This document shows, piece by piece, positions 23,178-35,423 of a stretch of DNA of 64,000 nt; within the stretch, counting starts at the first letter, position 1; every line of letters starts with the position of its first letter. A model generated the notes under the pieces. It was not told the origin of the DNA, did not search any database, and worked only from the letters and a program-made list of their open reading frames with translations. Both the position numbers and the translations under genes were made by a program. The stretch is from Quercus robur (Eukaryota > Streptophyta > Magnoliopsida > Fagales > Fagaceae), in assembly GCF_932294415.1 (NCBI RefSeq), contig NC_065538.1, forward strand, positions 52,426,343 to 52,490,342, in the 5' to 3' direction.

Positions 23178-25130
23178 GTTGTATGCTAAGAGTTTTTAGC
23201 TTCTTCATAAAGTAATTTTTATATCATTTTTTTTTTTTATATATAGCCTTTTTGGTGGGTTCCACAGGTTGGAACTCTACCTCTAAAAACAAAAAAACAA
23301 CCAATTTTCTCTCAACAAAAATTAGTTAATCAATAAGGAATAATTTTGGCTTCACACATGTTTCAAGTTATTTTGGTCCAACCTATTATGTGATGACTAA
23401 AGAGATCATTCCTATGTAATTTTAGTCACATGAATGTTTTAATAATTCATGTAACTTATTACAAATAAAACACATGAATAATCTCATAAATCTCCACCTA
23501 GTAAACTTTGTACATTTAATAGAATACCATTAATTGGTTCTCAGCCTCTAATTAGGCTCATAATTTGTATCCAATGACTCATTAATGCAAGCCTCAATCC
23601 TTAAAAATATGCCAAGATCACGAGAGATCAAACAACAAATTTAAGTTTCTAAAAAAAAAAAACAGCAGATTTAAGTATGATTTCCAATGGAAAATTGGTA
23701 CTAAGTAATTCCATTTGATGTTTCTTTTATTGAGTATACCATTAATTATCACGTATATAAATTGACAAAGGAGTTTTATTGATTTTTATAAATTATGTAT
23801 ACTGTTTTTATTTGGGTCTTATTACTTCGTCATATTTGGTCCTTTAATTTTAGTAGATTATACTTGTGATTTATTTGAAGATCAAGTTAATTTTTTAAAA
23901 ATAATGAGCATATCAATTTTTTTATGATTTATTTAAGTCCATGTGTCATGGTTCCTTAAGTGCACTGGGCAAATCAAGTTTCAATCCACTATAGAGGTTA
24001 TTGCTAAAACCACCCCATGAACCCTAAAGACCCCGTATAAAAAGCTCACTTTCTCTGACCCAAAGCAAACCACTCCCCGTGAAATCCACCAATATCACAA
24101 GGCTCACACCAAAACTTGGACCTAAGCCCTTCCCTTTTTGGTTTTCAACTTCCAACATCCCTCATTTTCTACAGCCAAAAACCCCCAAAAATCAATCTCT
24201 CATTTTCTACACCTACCCTAAACTAACACAAGCTCTTTTCCTAAACAATCAACTATCTCCTCAAAGCACCAAAACAGCCACTCAATACCTTTAAACTCTT
24301 AAAGACACAAACCCATAGCTACTCAAAGCCCCAAAACACCACATTAACACCTTCAAACTCTCAAAGAAACAAACCCAACAACCCCAAAAGTAAACCCAGA
24401 GAAACCAAAGAAAAACAAAGCTAGAGGACCAAGAAATCCCTCCTTTTTCATATATGCCAAAAACCTTCAACAACCATTCTCAACAACAACAGCAACTACA
24501 AACACAAAACAGCAACAACCTTCCACCACAACTAGACCAATCCTCCAAAACTCTAGAAATAGAACCCAAAACCACAACAACAAACACTAAAGCACTCTCC
24601 TTTCTTTCACAAACCTTAAGCTATAGAAAAATCCTACCATATTCATATATACAAGACCCTAAACAATCGTTCTCAACAATAGCCAATAACAACAACAAAC
24701 AACAGTCACAAGAAACTTCACCAAGCCAAAATAACCAACAAGCAAAGACAATCACAAGCAACATCAAAGGCAGCAACTTCAACTGAAAAAAGAGAAAAGA
24801 GGATAGAGCATTGCAGAGACCACCCAATAATTTTTTCTCACTCTATTCTTACTCTCATTTTTCTTTTCTTTTCCAATTTTTGTTCAAGTCTAACCAAAAG
24901 TTTGTTCCTTTTTCAACTATCAACAGAGTAGATAAACAGAGCATCTTAAACAGCTAAAGAAACAAAGGGTAATGAACAAGAAAACAAGGGAGGTAACACT
25001 CAACCTTTTCCATAGCATTTTACTTTCAATCTGTGCAATGCTTCCTAACCTCTACATGTTCAAATACCTAGATTTGTACACACATACATATCATATTTAT
25101 TGTTTATTCACAAAAGCATGCATTTTTTTA
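23178..25130 (-). repeat. Inverted copy of the 26.7-30.6 kb segment (left arm)
   Basis: This segment is the reverse complement of sequence at about 26690-30600 and of 48240-51735. It is absent from the same place in copy 2. An insertion of about 2.1 kb (23052-25130) is flanked by a 31-bp direct repeat beginning AAGGTGTAGTAAATTCTAG (23021-23051 and 25131-25161). The first ~125 bp of the insert has no match in the arms. The arm lacks the about 1.55-kb insert carried by both other copies (28607-30157), so it was not simply copied from its present neighbour. It holds a TATA-like box, TATAAAAA (24036-24043), followed by a leader-like region and a Gln/Asn-rich frame (24454-24786) not preserved in the right arm. 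Confidence 0.85.
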
Positions 25131-25699
25131 AAGGTGTAGTAAATTCTAGAAAAATTATCTAAACAAAATAGTACTGTAATAACCAAATGGAATTATACAA
25201 ACACAAACAAAATCGTAGTGTAATAACCAAAGGAATTATACAAATACACGGTCTATAGTATTGCTAATCTATTCTAGAATGACATGTATAATCTATCCTA
25301 GGATGGCATGTGAAAAATGATAATTTACCATAGGATGACATGTGAATAATGAATAGCATGTAAAATCTATTATAGGATGACGTGTAAGCAATTTATTTTT
25401 AAAAGGCAAGACCAAAAGGGCATAGTTGAACATGTGATCGCATGACATTTACTATGAAAGTAAATTGCATAGGGAATTAAGTAAAACTTACTTCACTCCA
25501 TAGCATAGCATACCAAATGCAATTTTGCAATTCTTTTTCCCAAAGTATTTTACTTCATGCAAAAGGACCCAAGGAAATAACAAGAACACAAAGGTTAAAT
25601 TCCTACAAGGTGTGAAAACAAAACCATTTAACGATTTTCTTATTTTTTAAGGAATTATTTTTAGCAAAATAAGGATTGAAAATGAATTTTTGTGACCTC

Positions 25700-25960
25700 A
25701 AGGGCCTTTGTGCATTTTTGGGAAATTTTAGGGCTTAAAATGTAATTTTGGAAGAAAAAAAGGGTCAAAAACATAATTTTGTAAGAGTTGGAGGTTATAA
25801 ATATAAATTGAAAAGGTTTGGGATTGAAAACATAATTTTGAAAAAGATGGAGGGTTAAAATGTAATCTTGGAAAGTGTTGGGCTCAAAATTGGTGAAAGC
25901 TTAAAGGCCAAAACATGATTTTTGTGAAAATTTAGGGTGGAAGTGTAATTTCAGGTTGGG
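25700..25960 (+). repeat. Degenerate ~40-bp tandem repeats
   Basis: There are about six imperfect units built on 'aaaatgtaattttgg' with 'ggtt/agggtt' between them. The same array is present in copy 2 at about 47270-47520. It contains no coding potential. Confidence 0.6.
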
Positions 25961-26396
25961 CTTAGGATTGAGAGTGAGTTTAATTGCACTTGGGCTAAAG
26001 GCTTTTATTTAAATGGAGCTCCTAATTTTAGTTGGGCTTTGTGTGTAGGTTTGGTGGAGTTTGGGCTACTGTAGCTAAAGGGGATAAGGCTTTGAGTGTG
26101 TGTTGGATTTCAGTTGGGCCTAAGAGATTAAGTCTATTTTGTACACACGCAAATTGGGCTTTGATTCACAAATTGATCCAATCCTTACCTTAACTAAAAT
26201 CCTCCCCACCAATCACAACCTAGAAAATCTCCAATGGCCAATGAAATTAAGCCACCTAACCTAGATTTATCTCCCTAATCTCTTTATTTCTATTTCTATT
26301 TCTATTTTAGAACCCATCAGATTAAAATCCTAATCTCTTTCTCACAGTCTCATCAGTCATCGCCAACTCTCTTCCTCTCTTCACAGCAGAGCCTCC

Positions 26397-26567
26397 ATGG
26401 CCATGGCTGAAGCTTCTTGGCTGGACCTCCATGCCACCACCTTAAGCCACATGAACTACCAACGTGGTGTCTTTCTCCCTCTCCATTTCAAAGTGGGTTT
26501 CTCTATGGGTGTGAATTTGTGTATGTGCATTGAATTTGGGGCCTCGGGGTTTATTCAAAATGGGTAA
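26397..26567 (+). other. Small open frame of 56 codons, doubtful coding
   Basis: The frame starts MAMAEASWLDLHA in a good plant start context after a CT-rich leader-like stretch. Copy 2 has the same frame extended to 84 codons (47947-48201), with a few substitutions and a different end. I recognise no family. Conservation may simply reflect recent duplication. It could be a fragment of a gene or of a transposon leader. Confidence 0.2.
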
Positions 26568-26620
26568 TTTTTGTGTGTTTGGTTTAGGATTTTGGGGTTT
26601 CGGGTTTGCTTTGGCCATGT

Positions 26621-27560
26621 TGGTATGCTTGTGGGCTCCATGGTGTAGCTGTATGTGCCTTGTGTCTATGTATGTGAATGAAAGTGAGCTTTTGTGTTAA
26701 AAAAAATGCATGCTTGTGTGAATAAATAATAAATTTGATATGTATGTGTGAACAAATCTAGATATTTGAACATGTAGAGGTTAGGAAGCATTGCACAGAT
26801 TGAACGTAAAATGCTATGAAAAAGGTTAAGTGTTACCTCCCTTGTTTTCTTGTTCATTACCCTTTGTTTCTTTAGTTGTCTAAGATGCTCTGTTTTTGTG
26901 CTCTGTTGATAGTTGAAAAATGAACAAACTTTTGGTTAGACTTTGAACTAAAATTGGAAAAGAAAGAAAAATGAGTGTAAGAATAGAGTTAGAAAAAATT
27001 ATTGGGTGCTCTCTACAATAGTCAATCCTCTTCTCTTTTTTCTGGTTGAAGTTGTTACCTTTGATGCTGCTTGTGATTGTCTTTGCTTGTTGGTATGCTT
27101 GTGGGCTCTATGGTGTAGCCGTGTGTGTCTTGTGTCTATATATGTGAATGAAAGTGAGCTTTTGTGTTAAAAAGAAATGCATGCTTGTGTGAATAAATAA
27201 TAAATTTGATATGTGTGAACAAATCTAGATATTTGAACATGTAGAGGTTAGGAAGCATTGCACAGATTGAACGTAAAATGCTATGAAAAAGGTTAAGTGT
27301 TACCTCCCTTGTTTTTTTGTTCATTACCCTTTGTTTCTTTAGCTGTCTAAGATGCTCTGTTTTTGTGCTCTGTTGATAGCTGAAAAATGAACAAACTTTT
27401 GGTTAGACTTTGAACTAAAATTGGAAAAGAAAGAAAAATGAGTGTAAGAATAGAGTTAGAAAAAATTATTGGGTGCTCTCTACAATAGTCTATCCTCTTC
27501 TCTTTTTTCTGGTTGAAGTTGTTGCCTTTGATGCTGCTTGTGATTGTCTTTGCTTGTTGA
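26621..27560 (+). repeat. 470-bp tandem duplication
   Basis: Units 26621-27090 and 27091-27560 both begin 'tggtatgcttgtgggctc' and are nearly identical. Copy 2 has a single unit (from about 48172). Each unit includes a minus-strand frame starting MNKKTREVTLNLF (26857-26666 and 27324-27136). That frame also occurs at 48409-48191 and, on the plus strand, near 24972. The repetition comes from the duplications and is not evidence for a gene. Confidence 0.92.
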
Positions 27561-30500
27561 TTATTTTTGCTTGTTGAACTTTCTTGTGATTGTTGTTTGT
27601 TGTTGTTATTGGCTACTGTTGACTGCTGTTTAGGGTCTCGTATATACGAACAAGGTAGGATTTTTCTGTAGCTTAGGGTTTGTGAAAGAAAGGAGATTGC
27701 TTTTAGTGTTTGTTGTTGTGGTTTTGGGTTTTGTTTCTGGAGTTTTGGAGGGTTGGTCTAGGTGGAAGGATGTTGCGGTTTTGTGTTTGTAGTTGCCATT
27801 GTTGTTGGTTGTTGTTGAGAATGGTTGTTGAAGGTTTCTGGCATATACAAAAAATGAGGGATTTTTTTTGGTCCCCTGCCTTTGTTTTTCTTTGGTTTCT
27901 CTGGGTTTACTTCTGGGGTTGTTTGGTTTGTTTCTTTGAGAGTTTAAAGGTATTGAGTGGTTGTTTTGGTGCTTTGAGAAGATAGCTAATTGTTTGGGAA
28001 AAGAGATTGTGTTAGTCTAGAGTAGGTGTACAAAATGAGAGATTGATTTTTAGGGTTTTTGAAGTAGAAAATGAGGGAGTTGGAAGTTGAAGACCAAAAG
28101 GTGAAGGGCTAAGGTATTTTGGTGTGAGCCGTGTGATATTGGTGGATTTCAACCGTGGGAGTGGTTTGCTCTAGGTAGGAGAAACTAGAAAGTGAGCCTT
28201 TTATACAGGGTCTTTAGGGTTTGAGGGGTGGTTTCGGCAATAGGACCATTACCTCTACAGTGGATTAAAACTTCATCGGCCTAGTGCACTTTTAAGGAAC
28301 CATGACATTTGGACTTAAATAAATCACAATAAAATTTGACATGCTCATTAATTAAAAAAATTACTTTGATCTCCAAATAAATCATATGTATAATCTGCTA
28401 AAATTAAAGGACCAAATATGACGAATTAATAAGAACCAAATAAAAACAAGATACGTAATTTATAAAAATCAATTAAACTCCTTTATCAATTTATAAAAAT
28501 CAATTAAACTCCTTTATTAATTTATATACATGATAATTAATGGGATGCTCACTAAAAGAGACATCAAATGGAATTACTTAGCACCAATTTTCCATTAGAA
28601 ATCAAACTAAAATTTTAAGAATTATTGATAAAAAGCATTATAGATAATTTCCTTAATTAAGTAATATCGCACTTAATTCAAACTTAATCTTCACGCTATG
28701 CGCAATCAAATTACATGGAAGTTCATGGTTTTAAATATAGTACCAAAATTTATCCAATTACATGGTTAGATTTTAATTAAAATTCAATTAAATTTAATTA
28801 GCCTCATAAAAATGGATAAAAATCAATAACAAAAAACAAGGTTTAACTATTAAAACAATAAAATCCTTCAATTTAAAGCCAAAAAAAAAAAAATTCAAAA
28901 TTTAGAACTGGAAAAAATATGATATCAACCGTGGGAGTAAAAAACAATCAACAACTTTTCGTTGAGGTTCTAATAAAATCTACGCAACTAATTTCTAGAA
29001 TGAGGGAAATGATCTACAATGGGAAGTCTAAGCAACAAATTATAGATGAAAAGTGAGCGAATCAAACATATATAAGTGCATGGGAATGAAACTCCCTAAA
29101 TACGTGGGGTAAATTCTATAACTGAAAACCCTCAAAGCTATCTCTCTATATTCTTTTTCTCTCTCTTGTTCTTGTCTAAACTTTTTTCTCTCTAATTTTC
29201 CCAACCTCCCTCTCTCTTGCTCCCCTCCTCCTTTTATAGCCATTTTCCCCTCTTCCCTATTTTTCTAGCCGGTTTGCCCCCAACCGGATTTAGGGGATAC
29301 TTGTCTCATCCATCCTCTACTCTGTCACCTTTTGATCATGAAGGAGGACTTTTGGGAATATTTCTACTGTTTAGGCCAGTCATTTAACATTGAATGTGGC
29401 TAACATTAGATGAGGGGCCTCATTAATGCAAAGGTGATTGCTACATTGGTTCCCGTGTCCTCTTTGTTATGTCTCTTGTGGTAAGTTTGAATAAAGGGGA
29501 CACCTCATTTAGAAGGAAACTAGTTGTGGCACCTTCATTACTTCGGGAAAAGGGTTCTACATGTCACCTCAGTAATTGACCTTGGGGAAGGAAGTCGTTA
29601 CAAATTTCCACGATGGTAGGCCTAGATGGCTTCTTTCTACTTAGTAGGCTATTTTATTTACCGCCATACTCCTTGGGCCGAGCTTGCAGTCATCCCCCAC
29701 TTCAACAATTACCAAATCAACTACTACAAGCTTAAGAACCAATAAGAAAAAGAATCTAATAAAGAAGAAAAATTACCAATACTGGCTTGCTTGGTGTATT
29801 TGTCACACAAGGCAACACAATAATACTTAATGTGATTATGTGGAATGGTCATGTTTATAATGTTTATCATATTGATGAATTTTGACTTTTATATAATGAT
29901 TTTTATAAGCCTATTTAGACTTCACGTATATTTATCTTTAAATTATGGGTAATGCTAGAAATACAAACTTTTTTACAAAATTTTTTATAAACTACTGATA
30001 TGATATGTGGTTATTATTTAATGATAAAATGATATTAATAGTGGGGTTAGATGAAAACCAATAAGAAGTTGGCCACACTAATACTTTGTAAAAATATTGT
30101 AAAATAATTTGTGATTGTAGCATTACTCTTAAATTATAGGAACCGATATCATGATTCACATTAAATTTGTTGTTTTTTTTTTTTTTTTAAGAAACTTAAA
30201 ATTGTTGTTTGATCTCTCATGATCTTGGCATATTTTTAAGGATTGAAGAAAGTTTACTATGTGGAGATTTATGAGTATATTCAGGTGTTTTATTTTAAAT
30301 AAGTTACACAAATCATTAAAACATTTATGTGACTAAAATTACACATGAATGATCTCTTCAGTCATCACATAATAAGTTGGAGCAAGATAACTTGAAACAT
30401 GTGTGAAGCCAAAATTATTCCTTATTGATTAACTAATTTTTGTTGAGACAAAACTAGTTTTTTTTTTTTTTTTTTGAGGTAGATTTTCAACCTATGGAAC

Positions 30501-30600
30501 CCATCAAAAAAGCTATATGGAAATCAAAAAATAAATAAATAAACAAATAAACAAATAATATAAAAATTACTTTATGGAGACTCTTAGCATACAATATGCT
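26690..30600 (+). repeat. Right arm of the inverted repeat
   Basis: This pairs with 23178-25130 in opposite orientation across a spacer of about 1.56 kb. It contains most of the 470-bp tandem duplication and a 1.55-kb insert not found in the left arm. Read on the minus strand it has a TATA-like box near 28200 and leader-like sequence. Its Gln/Asn-rich frame is broken early here. If transcribed through, the two arms could form a long imperfect hairpin. Confidence 0.85.
28607..30157 (-). mobile_element. Insert of about 1.55 kb, possibly an old LTR
   Basis: The insert is bounded by comparison with the left inverted arm, which lacks it. The same insert is present in copy 2. On the minus strand it has a TATA box (TATAAAAGG, complement at 29230-29238) followed by an AG-rich leader (about 29040-29220). 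That layout fits an LTR or retroelement leader. I found no clean TG...CA ends and no target duplication, so the class is uncertain. The minus-strand frame at 29243-29040 is low-complexity Arg/Glu and not a convincing gene. Confidence 0.4.
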
Positions 30601-32341
30601 ACTTCTTTTCAAAGGACCAAATTATCATTTACTCATACCCAATACCACCAATTAAATCACATTCCATATTATTACCATATGCCATTGACACAATACCATA
30701 CTATATCACAAACATAGACACAATCTTTACTGTTATTTCTACTGAGACCACACATACATCCTCAAGATGAACCACAATACCCATAAAAAAAAATAAAAAA
30801 TAAAAAAAGATGAACCACAGTTAGTTAACGTGTGTGGACATTGTCACATGATGCCTTTCAAAAGGGTTTTGGGAAAGAAGATTGTTTTGAAAGTTTGTCT
30901 TGAAAATCATAAATTTTTTAAAAAAATGTGAGGAGTCATAACTTATTTTTAATTTTTTGAAAGGAAAAAACAAAGTAAGAAATAAAAACAATTTTTATTT
31001 AGAAAATAACACAATGATTAAAATGGTCTAGGACAAGTTTGAGGGATAGATTCCATGGTGAGAAGGTGTGAGGCACCCACACACGTTAGGATTATCCACC
31101 GGTCTCGACTAAATAAGTAAAGGTTAGTAAATTGATCTAATTATTCAATAAGCACTAAATTGATCAAATTTATTTCATCAAAAAAGTGAGTAGTAAATGT
31201 TTTAGTATGGTAGCCTAAAACTAAATTGAGAAAAAATAGAAACAAAGCAATAATGAAATTAACCAGTGCGAGTAGTTAAAAGAAAATAAAATTTTTTACT
31301 AGAAGTATCTCTAAATAGTTATTTGGAGTTAGATTTATAAGTTATTTAGAACCAATATTTGGGCTTTAATCACTGTCACAAAAATAGCATGTGATTCAAA
31401 TTAGTTCGTGGGCCTAAAAAAGAAATCAAGGAGCAATTATTTCAAACAAAACCTATCGTACATAACTAGCCTAAACAGAACCCAACCCATTATCAAGCCA
31501 ATGGTGTAGAATAATAGTCTGTAGACTTCTGATACTCTCTCCCCACAACGCCAACGGTACCACTTGAAAGAGAGAGATGTGTTTTTTTTTTGTTTGACGC
31601 AGCAGGGCAACAGTTCACTGCAAATGTAACGGCAACAGTGCACGCCTCACAGTACAATGCTCATTTTTTTCATTATTTTTTTATCTTCTGTTTTTTTGGG
31701 AAATAATTATAAGCTCTTTTTTTTTTTTTTTTTTGAGAATGAGGAAATAATTATAAGCTGGCTCACTATAATTTTTTTTTTTTTTGGGGGTCAAGAAGTT
31801 AGGTAAAGTAATTTTTTCCCTCACCCTTGTGTTTGTGTTTGTTTCTTAAAAAAAAAAAACGTTTCAATCTACTTATTTTATTTATCTTTTAGCTTTTGTA
31901 CTTTTAAAGAAAAAAAAAACTTTTAGTAAAAAGGCATATAACTTGTTTCCAAGAGAACAAAAGAGTCAAACGTTCTTTTAAGAGGACAAGAAATAAAATG
32001 AAGATTTCTGCATATTTTTTGAAATTGAGAGTTTGATAAAAGTAGAGGTGAAGAAAGATTGAATGATAAAATAAAAATATGAATAAAAGTAAAATTAAAA
32101 GCAAAGTTAATACAATAAATAATAGATAGATTTAAGAGTTTATGAGCATAGTTCAATAAATTTATTATTGGGATGAGGCACATGTAAAATGATACGCATC
32201 ATAATTGAGGAATGAAATAACCAAATAGGGTTTGTACACCATGGTTTTTATTTATGCCACTGCTTGTGATTTCCATTTTGTTATTTGTAAAATGCAATGT
32301 TAGTTATTTTATAAAACAAGTTGTCAAATTTCATAACCAAA

Positions 32342-33780
32342 TGAGATGTTTTGATAAGTTTAGGCATGGGTTTAAGGAGATGGGTTTTGGACATGGATGG
32401 GTCAAGAAGTTGGGCATGGGCTTGAGTCCAGGGTGCTACGTGGGTCTATGACTTGTTTGGGCTATTTGAGTTGAAGTTATTGGGTTTGTAGTTTTGTTTG
32501 AGCTGTTTAAGTAGATTTGGGTTGGGTATGGATTTGGTATGAAGGATATGCTAATAATAGGATTCTGGGCATGGCGGGTCGAGATTGTAAAATGAATTGT
32601 TCAATTCTTGTATTTCTAATTGGTTCTTGTTCAAGAGTCATGAGTACTTTAAAAGTTCAAAACTTAAGCAGCTTGGTCAGGGAAAAAATAAATTACGCAC
32701 CTCAAGAGTCAAGTCTAATATTCTTTTCCACAAGAATGTTAGGCCACACATTAAATCTGGTTTGGCAGCAATGATGGGGTTGAAAATTGCATATTCCAAT
32801 ATCGAATAGCTTGGTCTACCGTCTACCTTTGCAAGTCGGCAGTCCAAAGAGAAAAAAAAAAACGCCTATAATGGAACTAATTGAGAAAGTAATGAAGAAG
32901 TCCTCAAATGAAAGAAAACCCCAATTATTACTCAACAAAATCTTTTTTTTTTTTTTTGGGTTAAATTCTAAATATTACTCAGTAAAATATTTAAATTAGT
33001 AGATGAAAATTTTGGGCTATTAATTACCTTGTAGAAGTAGTAACTAAGCCCTTTTTCTCACTAAAAAAAAAAAAAACTAAGCCCCGAAATTTAGGCTGTA
33101 GATAAAAATCTCTATCGTGTGCACTTTATCTGACTCTCTCTTTCATATTTGTATGAGTTTTAAACTCTAATCTATGAGTCCTACGTACTAAAAAAAATCG
33201 AAGAAGCTATCTGTCTCTATTTCTCTCACCAAAAAAAAAAAAAAATCCAAATTTGAAATTAATTACTTGAAATATTTTCTCCTTGCAAGTTGCAACCCTC
33301 ACGGCAACTCATTGCACAAGTAAAGCAATTTTTTTTTTCTTTTACAAATTTTCTCTATGTTACTGTAAATGGTATCAGCTTGTGGAGTGATTTTAATTTT
33401 TCTCTTCTTCATACTCAATTCCTACCTATGGAGTGTTAAGTTTTTACTGTTTAATATTGGTCATGTTGCCTTTTTATTTTAACAAAGTAATGAAATTTGA
33501 GACAATTTTTCTATACCACAAACTTTGTCACAATTTGCACATATGTTATCTTATGATCCGATTACATTATCATACATGAATTCACCACTGGTACTTGGTG
33601 AAAAGTAATCCAATCACCAATTAACACGTGTGCAAGTAATGACAAGATATATGTATCAAGATTTTCAGTTTACTAATATGAAAATCTCCCTTTTATCTCC
33701 CTTTGTAGCCTGGTAGAGTTCACTTATTGTACTAGACTAGTAGTGTAGTGTTCTAGTTCTAGATTTAATTAATTAATTAA

Positions 33781-33812
<32 letters not shown>

Positions 33813-33907
33813 TTAAGTAAAAGAAGAGTCAAATGAAGGAGCAAATGCTATGTTTGTTTTAGGCCTTGTTCTATTTTTTTTTTTTTTTATGAGAAACTTG
33901 TTCTATT
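32342..33907. other. Unique spacer after duplication copy 1, no gene seen
   Basis: AT-rich sequence with several A/T-runs and a (TAAT)n-(TTA)n microsatellite at about 33763-33813. Short frames at 32254-32999 have no recognisable similarity. No RNA genes or element ends were identified. Confidence 0.5.
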
Positions 33908-33916
33908 TTAAAAGTA

Positions 33917-35253
33917 GGCGAAACTACACTGTTGGTCCCTGAAGTTTACCCTGTGTGCGCAATTGGTCCCTCAAGTTTGAAGCGAGCATAATTAGTCCTT
34001 TAAGTTTTAAAACTAAGTTGTATTGGTCCTTTTACTAACTGCTTTTAACGATGTTACTTACGTGGCTAACGGAACAATGACTTGGCATTTTTTTTAAATG
34101 ATGTGGCATGTTTTTAATTAAAAATTTAAAAAAAAAATAGTTTTCCCGTGAGATGAAATTGAAAAATCATATTGACCGGATTAAAAACAAATCTGGATTA
34201 AAAATAGATCTTTGAGAAAGCTCCTCTGATCTAGTCATCGATTGGGCTGCTCTTGGAACCAGCGCTGGTTTTCTTAGGCAAGAGCATGTTGTGAATGTTG
34301 GGCAAAACGCCACCGTTTGTGATGATCATAGACCCAAGAAGCTTACTCAGTTCCTCGTCGTTTCTCACCACCAACTGGATATGACGTGGCACTATGCGTG
34401 GCTTCTTGTTGTCTCTCGCTGCATTCCCAGCCAATTCCAAAACCTAAAAAAAATGAAAAATTCACCGCACAAAACTTCTTTTTAAAATCGATAACAAAGA
34501 AGTAAACTTTTACTTTTAAAAGAAACGAAAGTAACATAATTTGTAACTGTCAAAAACTGTAAACTGACCTCGGCAGCAAGATACTCGAGGACGGCGGGTA
34601 GACAGGGGCGCCACCGCCAACGCGTTCGGCGTACTTGCCAGTTTTGAGGAAACGAGCGATACCGCCGACGGGGAACTGGAGACCGGCCTTGCTGCTCCGA
34701 GATGTGCTCTTCTTGGCGGTGCCTGCGGCAAGAGATTTGCCTCTTCCGGCCATTGAAGAAAGCGAGAGAGACAAAAGGGACTTTTAGGAATCGAAGAAGG
34801 TTTGAAAGGGAACTGAATGCGTTTGTGAGTTTCTTTGAATAGTGTGGAATGTGAGAGAAGATGAGTTGGGGTGCTCTTAGATCCTTCTCTTCAATCTCAG
34901 ATCCTTTCTTCAATCTGATATTCTGGCTAGCCAAAATGATGCCGCTGGAGCAAATCCTTCGCCTACAATGCAGTCGCTATGCTTTGATGATGGTGGATTG
35001 ATCATTGATAGGAATTTAAAATATCATGTGGAAACTATTTTTTTAATTTTTAATTAAAAACATGCCACATCATTTAAAAAAATGTTAAGTCATTATTCCG
35101 TTAGCCACGTAAGTAACACTGTTAACAGCAGTTAGTAAAAGGACCAATACAACTTAGTTTTAAAACTTAAGGGACTAATTGTGCTCGCTTCAAACTTGAG
35201 GGACCAATTACGCACACAAGGTAAACTTCGGGGACCAATAGTGTAGTTTCGCC
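33917..35253. mobile_element. Pack-MULE carrying a histone H2A gene, 1337 bp
   Basis: Perfect 9-bp target duplications TTAAAAGTA lie at 33908-33916 and 35254-35262. Terminal inverted repeats of about 235 bp begin GGCGAAACTACACT and are nearly identical (33917 to about 34155 and about 35015 to 35253). The interior holds a two-exon histone H2A gene on the minus strand and no transposase. Long inverted repeats, a 9-bp duplication and a captured host gene define a Pack-MULE. A second short captured piece may lie at about 34920-35010, which I could not identify. Confidence 0.93.
34231..34753 (-). pseudogene. Histone H2A pseudogene with intron, captured by a MULE
   Basis: Exon 1 (34753-34569) begins [20 protein letters not shown] and continues with the H2A N-tail and first helices. 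Intron 34568-34444 has a GT donor and AG acceptor. Exon 2 (34443-34231) reads [33 protein letters not shown] and [10 protein letters not shown], ending in the plant-type tail PIDD. A 4-bp deletion near 34600, in the APVY-LAAVLEYLA segment, shifts the frame. The Arg of the PVGR-IARF signature is Gly, and AERVGAG has become AERVGGG. A working product is therefore not expected. The retained intron shows capture from genomic DNA, not from mRNA. Confidence 0.93.
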
Positions 35254-35423
35254 TTAAAAGTACTAATTCTATTTGATTTCATTAGATAAATGTTATTTTA
35301 TTTTAAAATAAAGTATGGATAAAATTAGAATGTGAGATAAGGTCCAAAAAAACCTGGAATTTTAATATTTTACTAACATTCCCTTTAATATATGTGGGGG
35401 CCAGTTAATTAGGAAGTATTGTT

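Larger units (their letters stand above)
17003..32341 (+). repeat. Segmental duplication, copy 1 (15.3 kb)
   Basis: This is collinear and in the same orientation as 42281-53174. Homology begins abruptly at 'acatttgttttttgcaagac' and ends near 'ttgtcaaatttca(t/c)a' (about 32341 and 53174). After subtracting later insertions both copies are about 9 kb. Contents common to both: a short 5' block, tail-to-tail MCTP pseudogene fragments, a degenerate tandem repeat region, a 57- to 85-codon frame, and a 3.5-4 kb segment with leader-like sequence. Copy 1 alone has a LINE, a solo LTR, an inverted 2-kb arm and a 470-bp tandem duplication. It also keeps about 270 bp (about 30670-30940) that copy 2 has lost. 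Confidence 0.9.

Noticed and set aside
26666..27324. Repeated minus-strand frame MNKKTREVTLNLF, seen four times in the window
   Set aside because: All copies lie in duplicated DNA, the ends differ, and no family is recognised; similarity is explained by the duplications.
33763..33813. CRISPR-like or other structured array
   Set aside because: It is only a TAAT/TTA microsatellite; no spaced repeats of the CRISPR kind occur in the window.
34291..34934. Extra frames over the H2A pseudogene (for example 34482-34934)
   Set aside because: They are shifted readings of the H2A exons and intron created by the 4-bp deletion.
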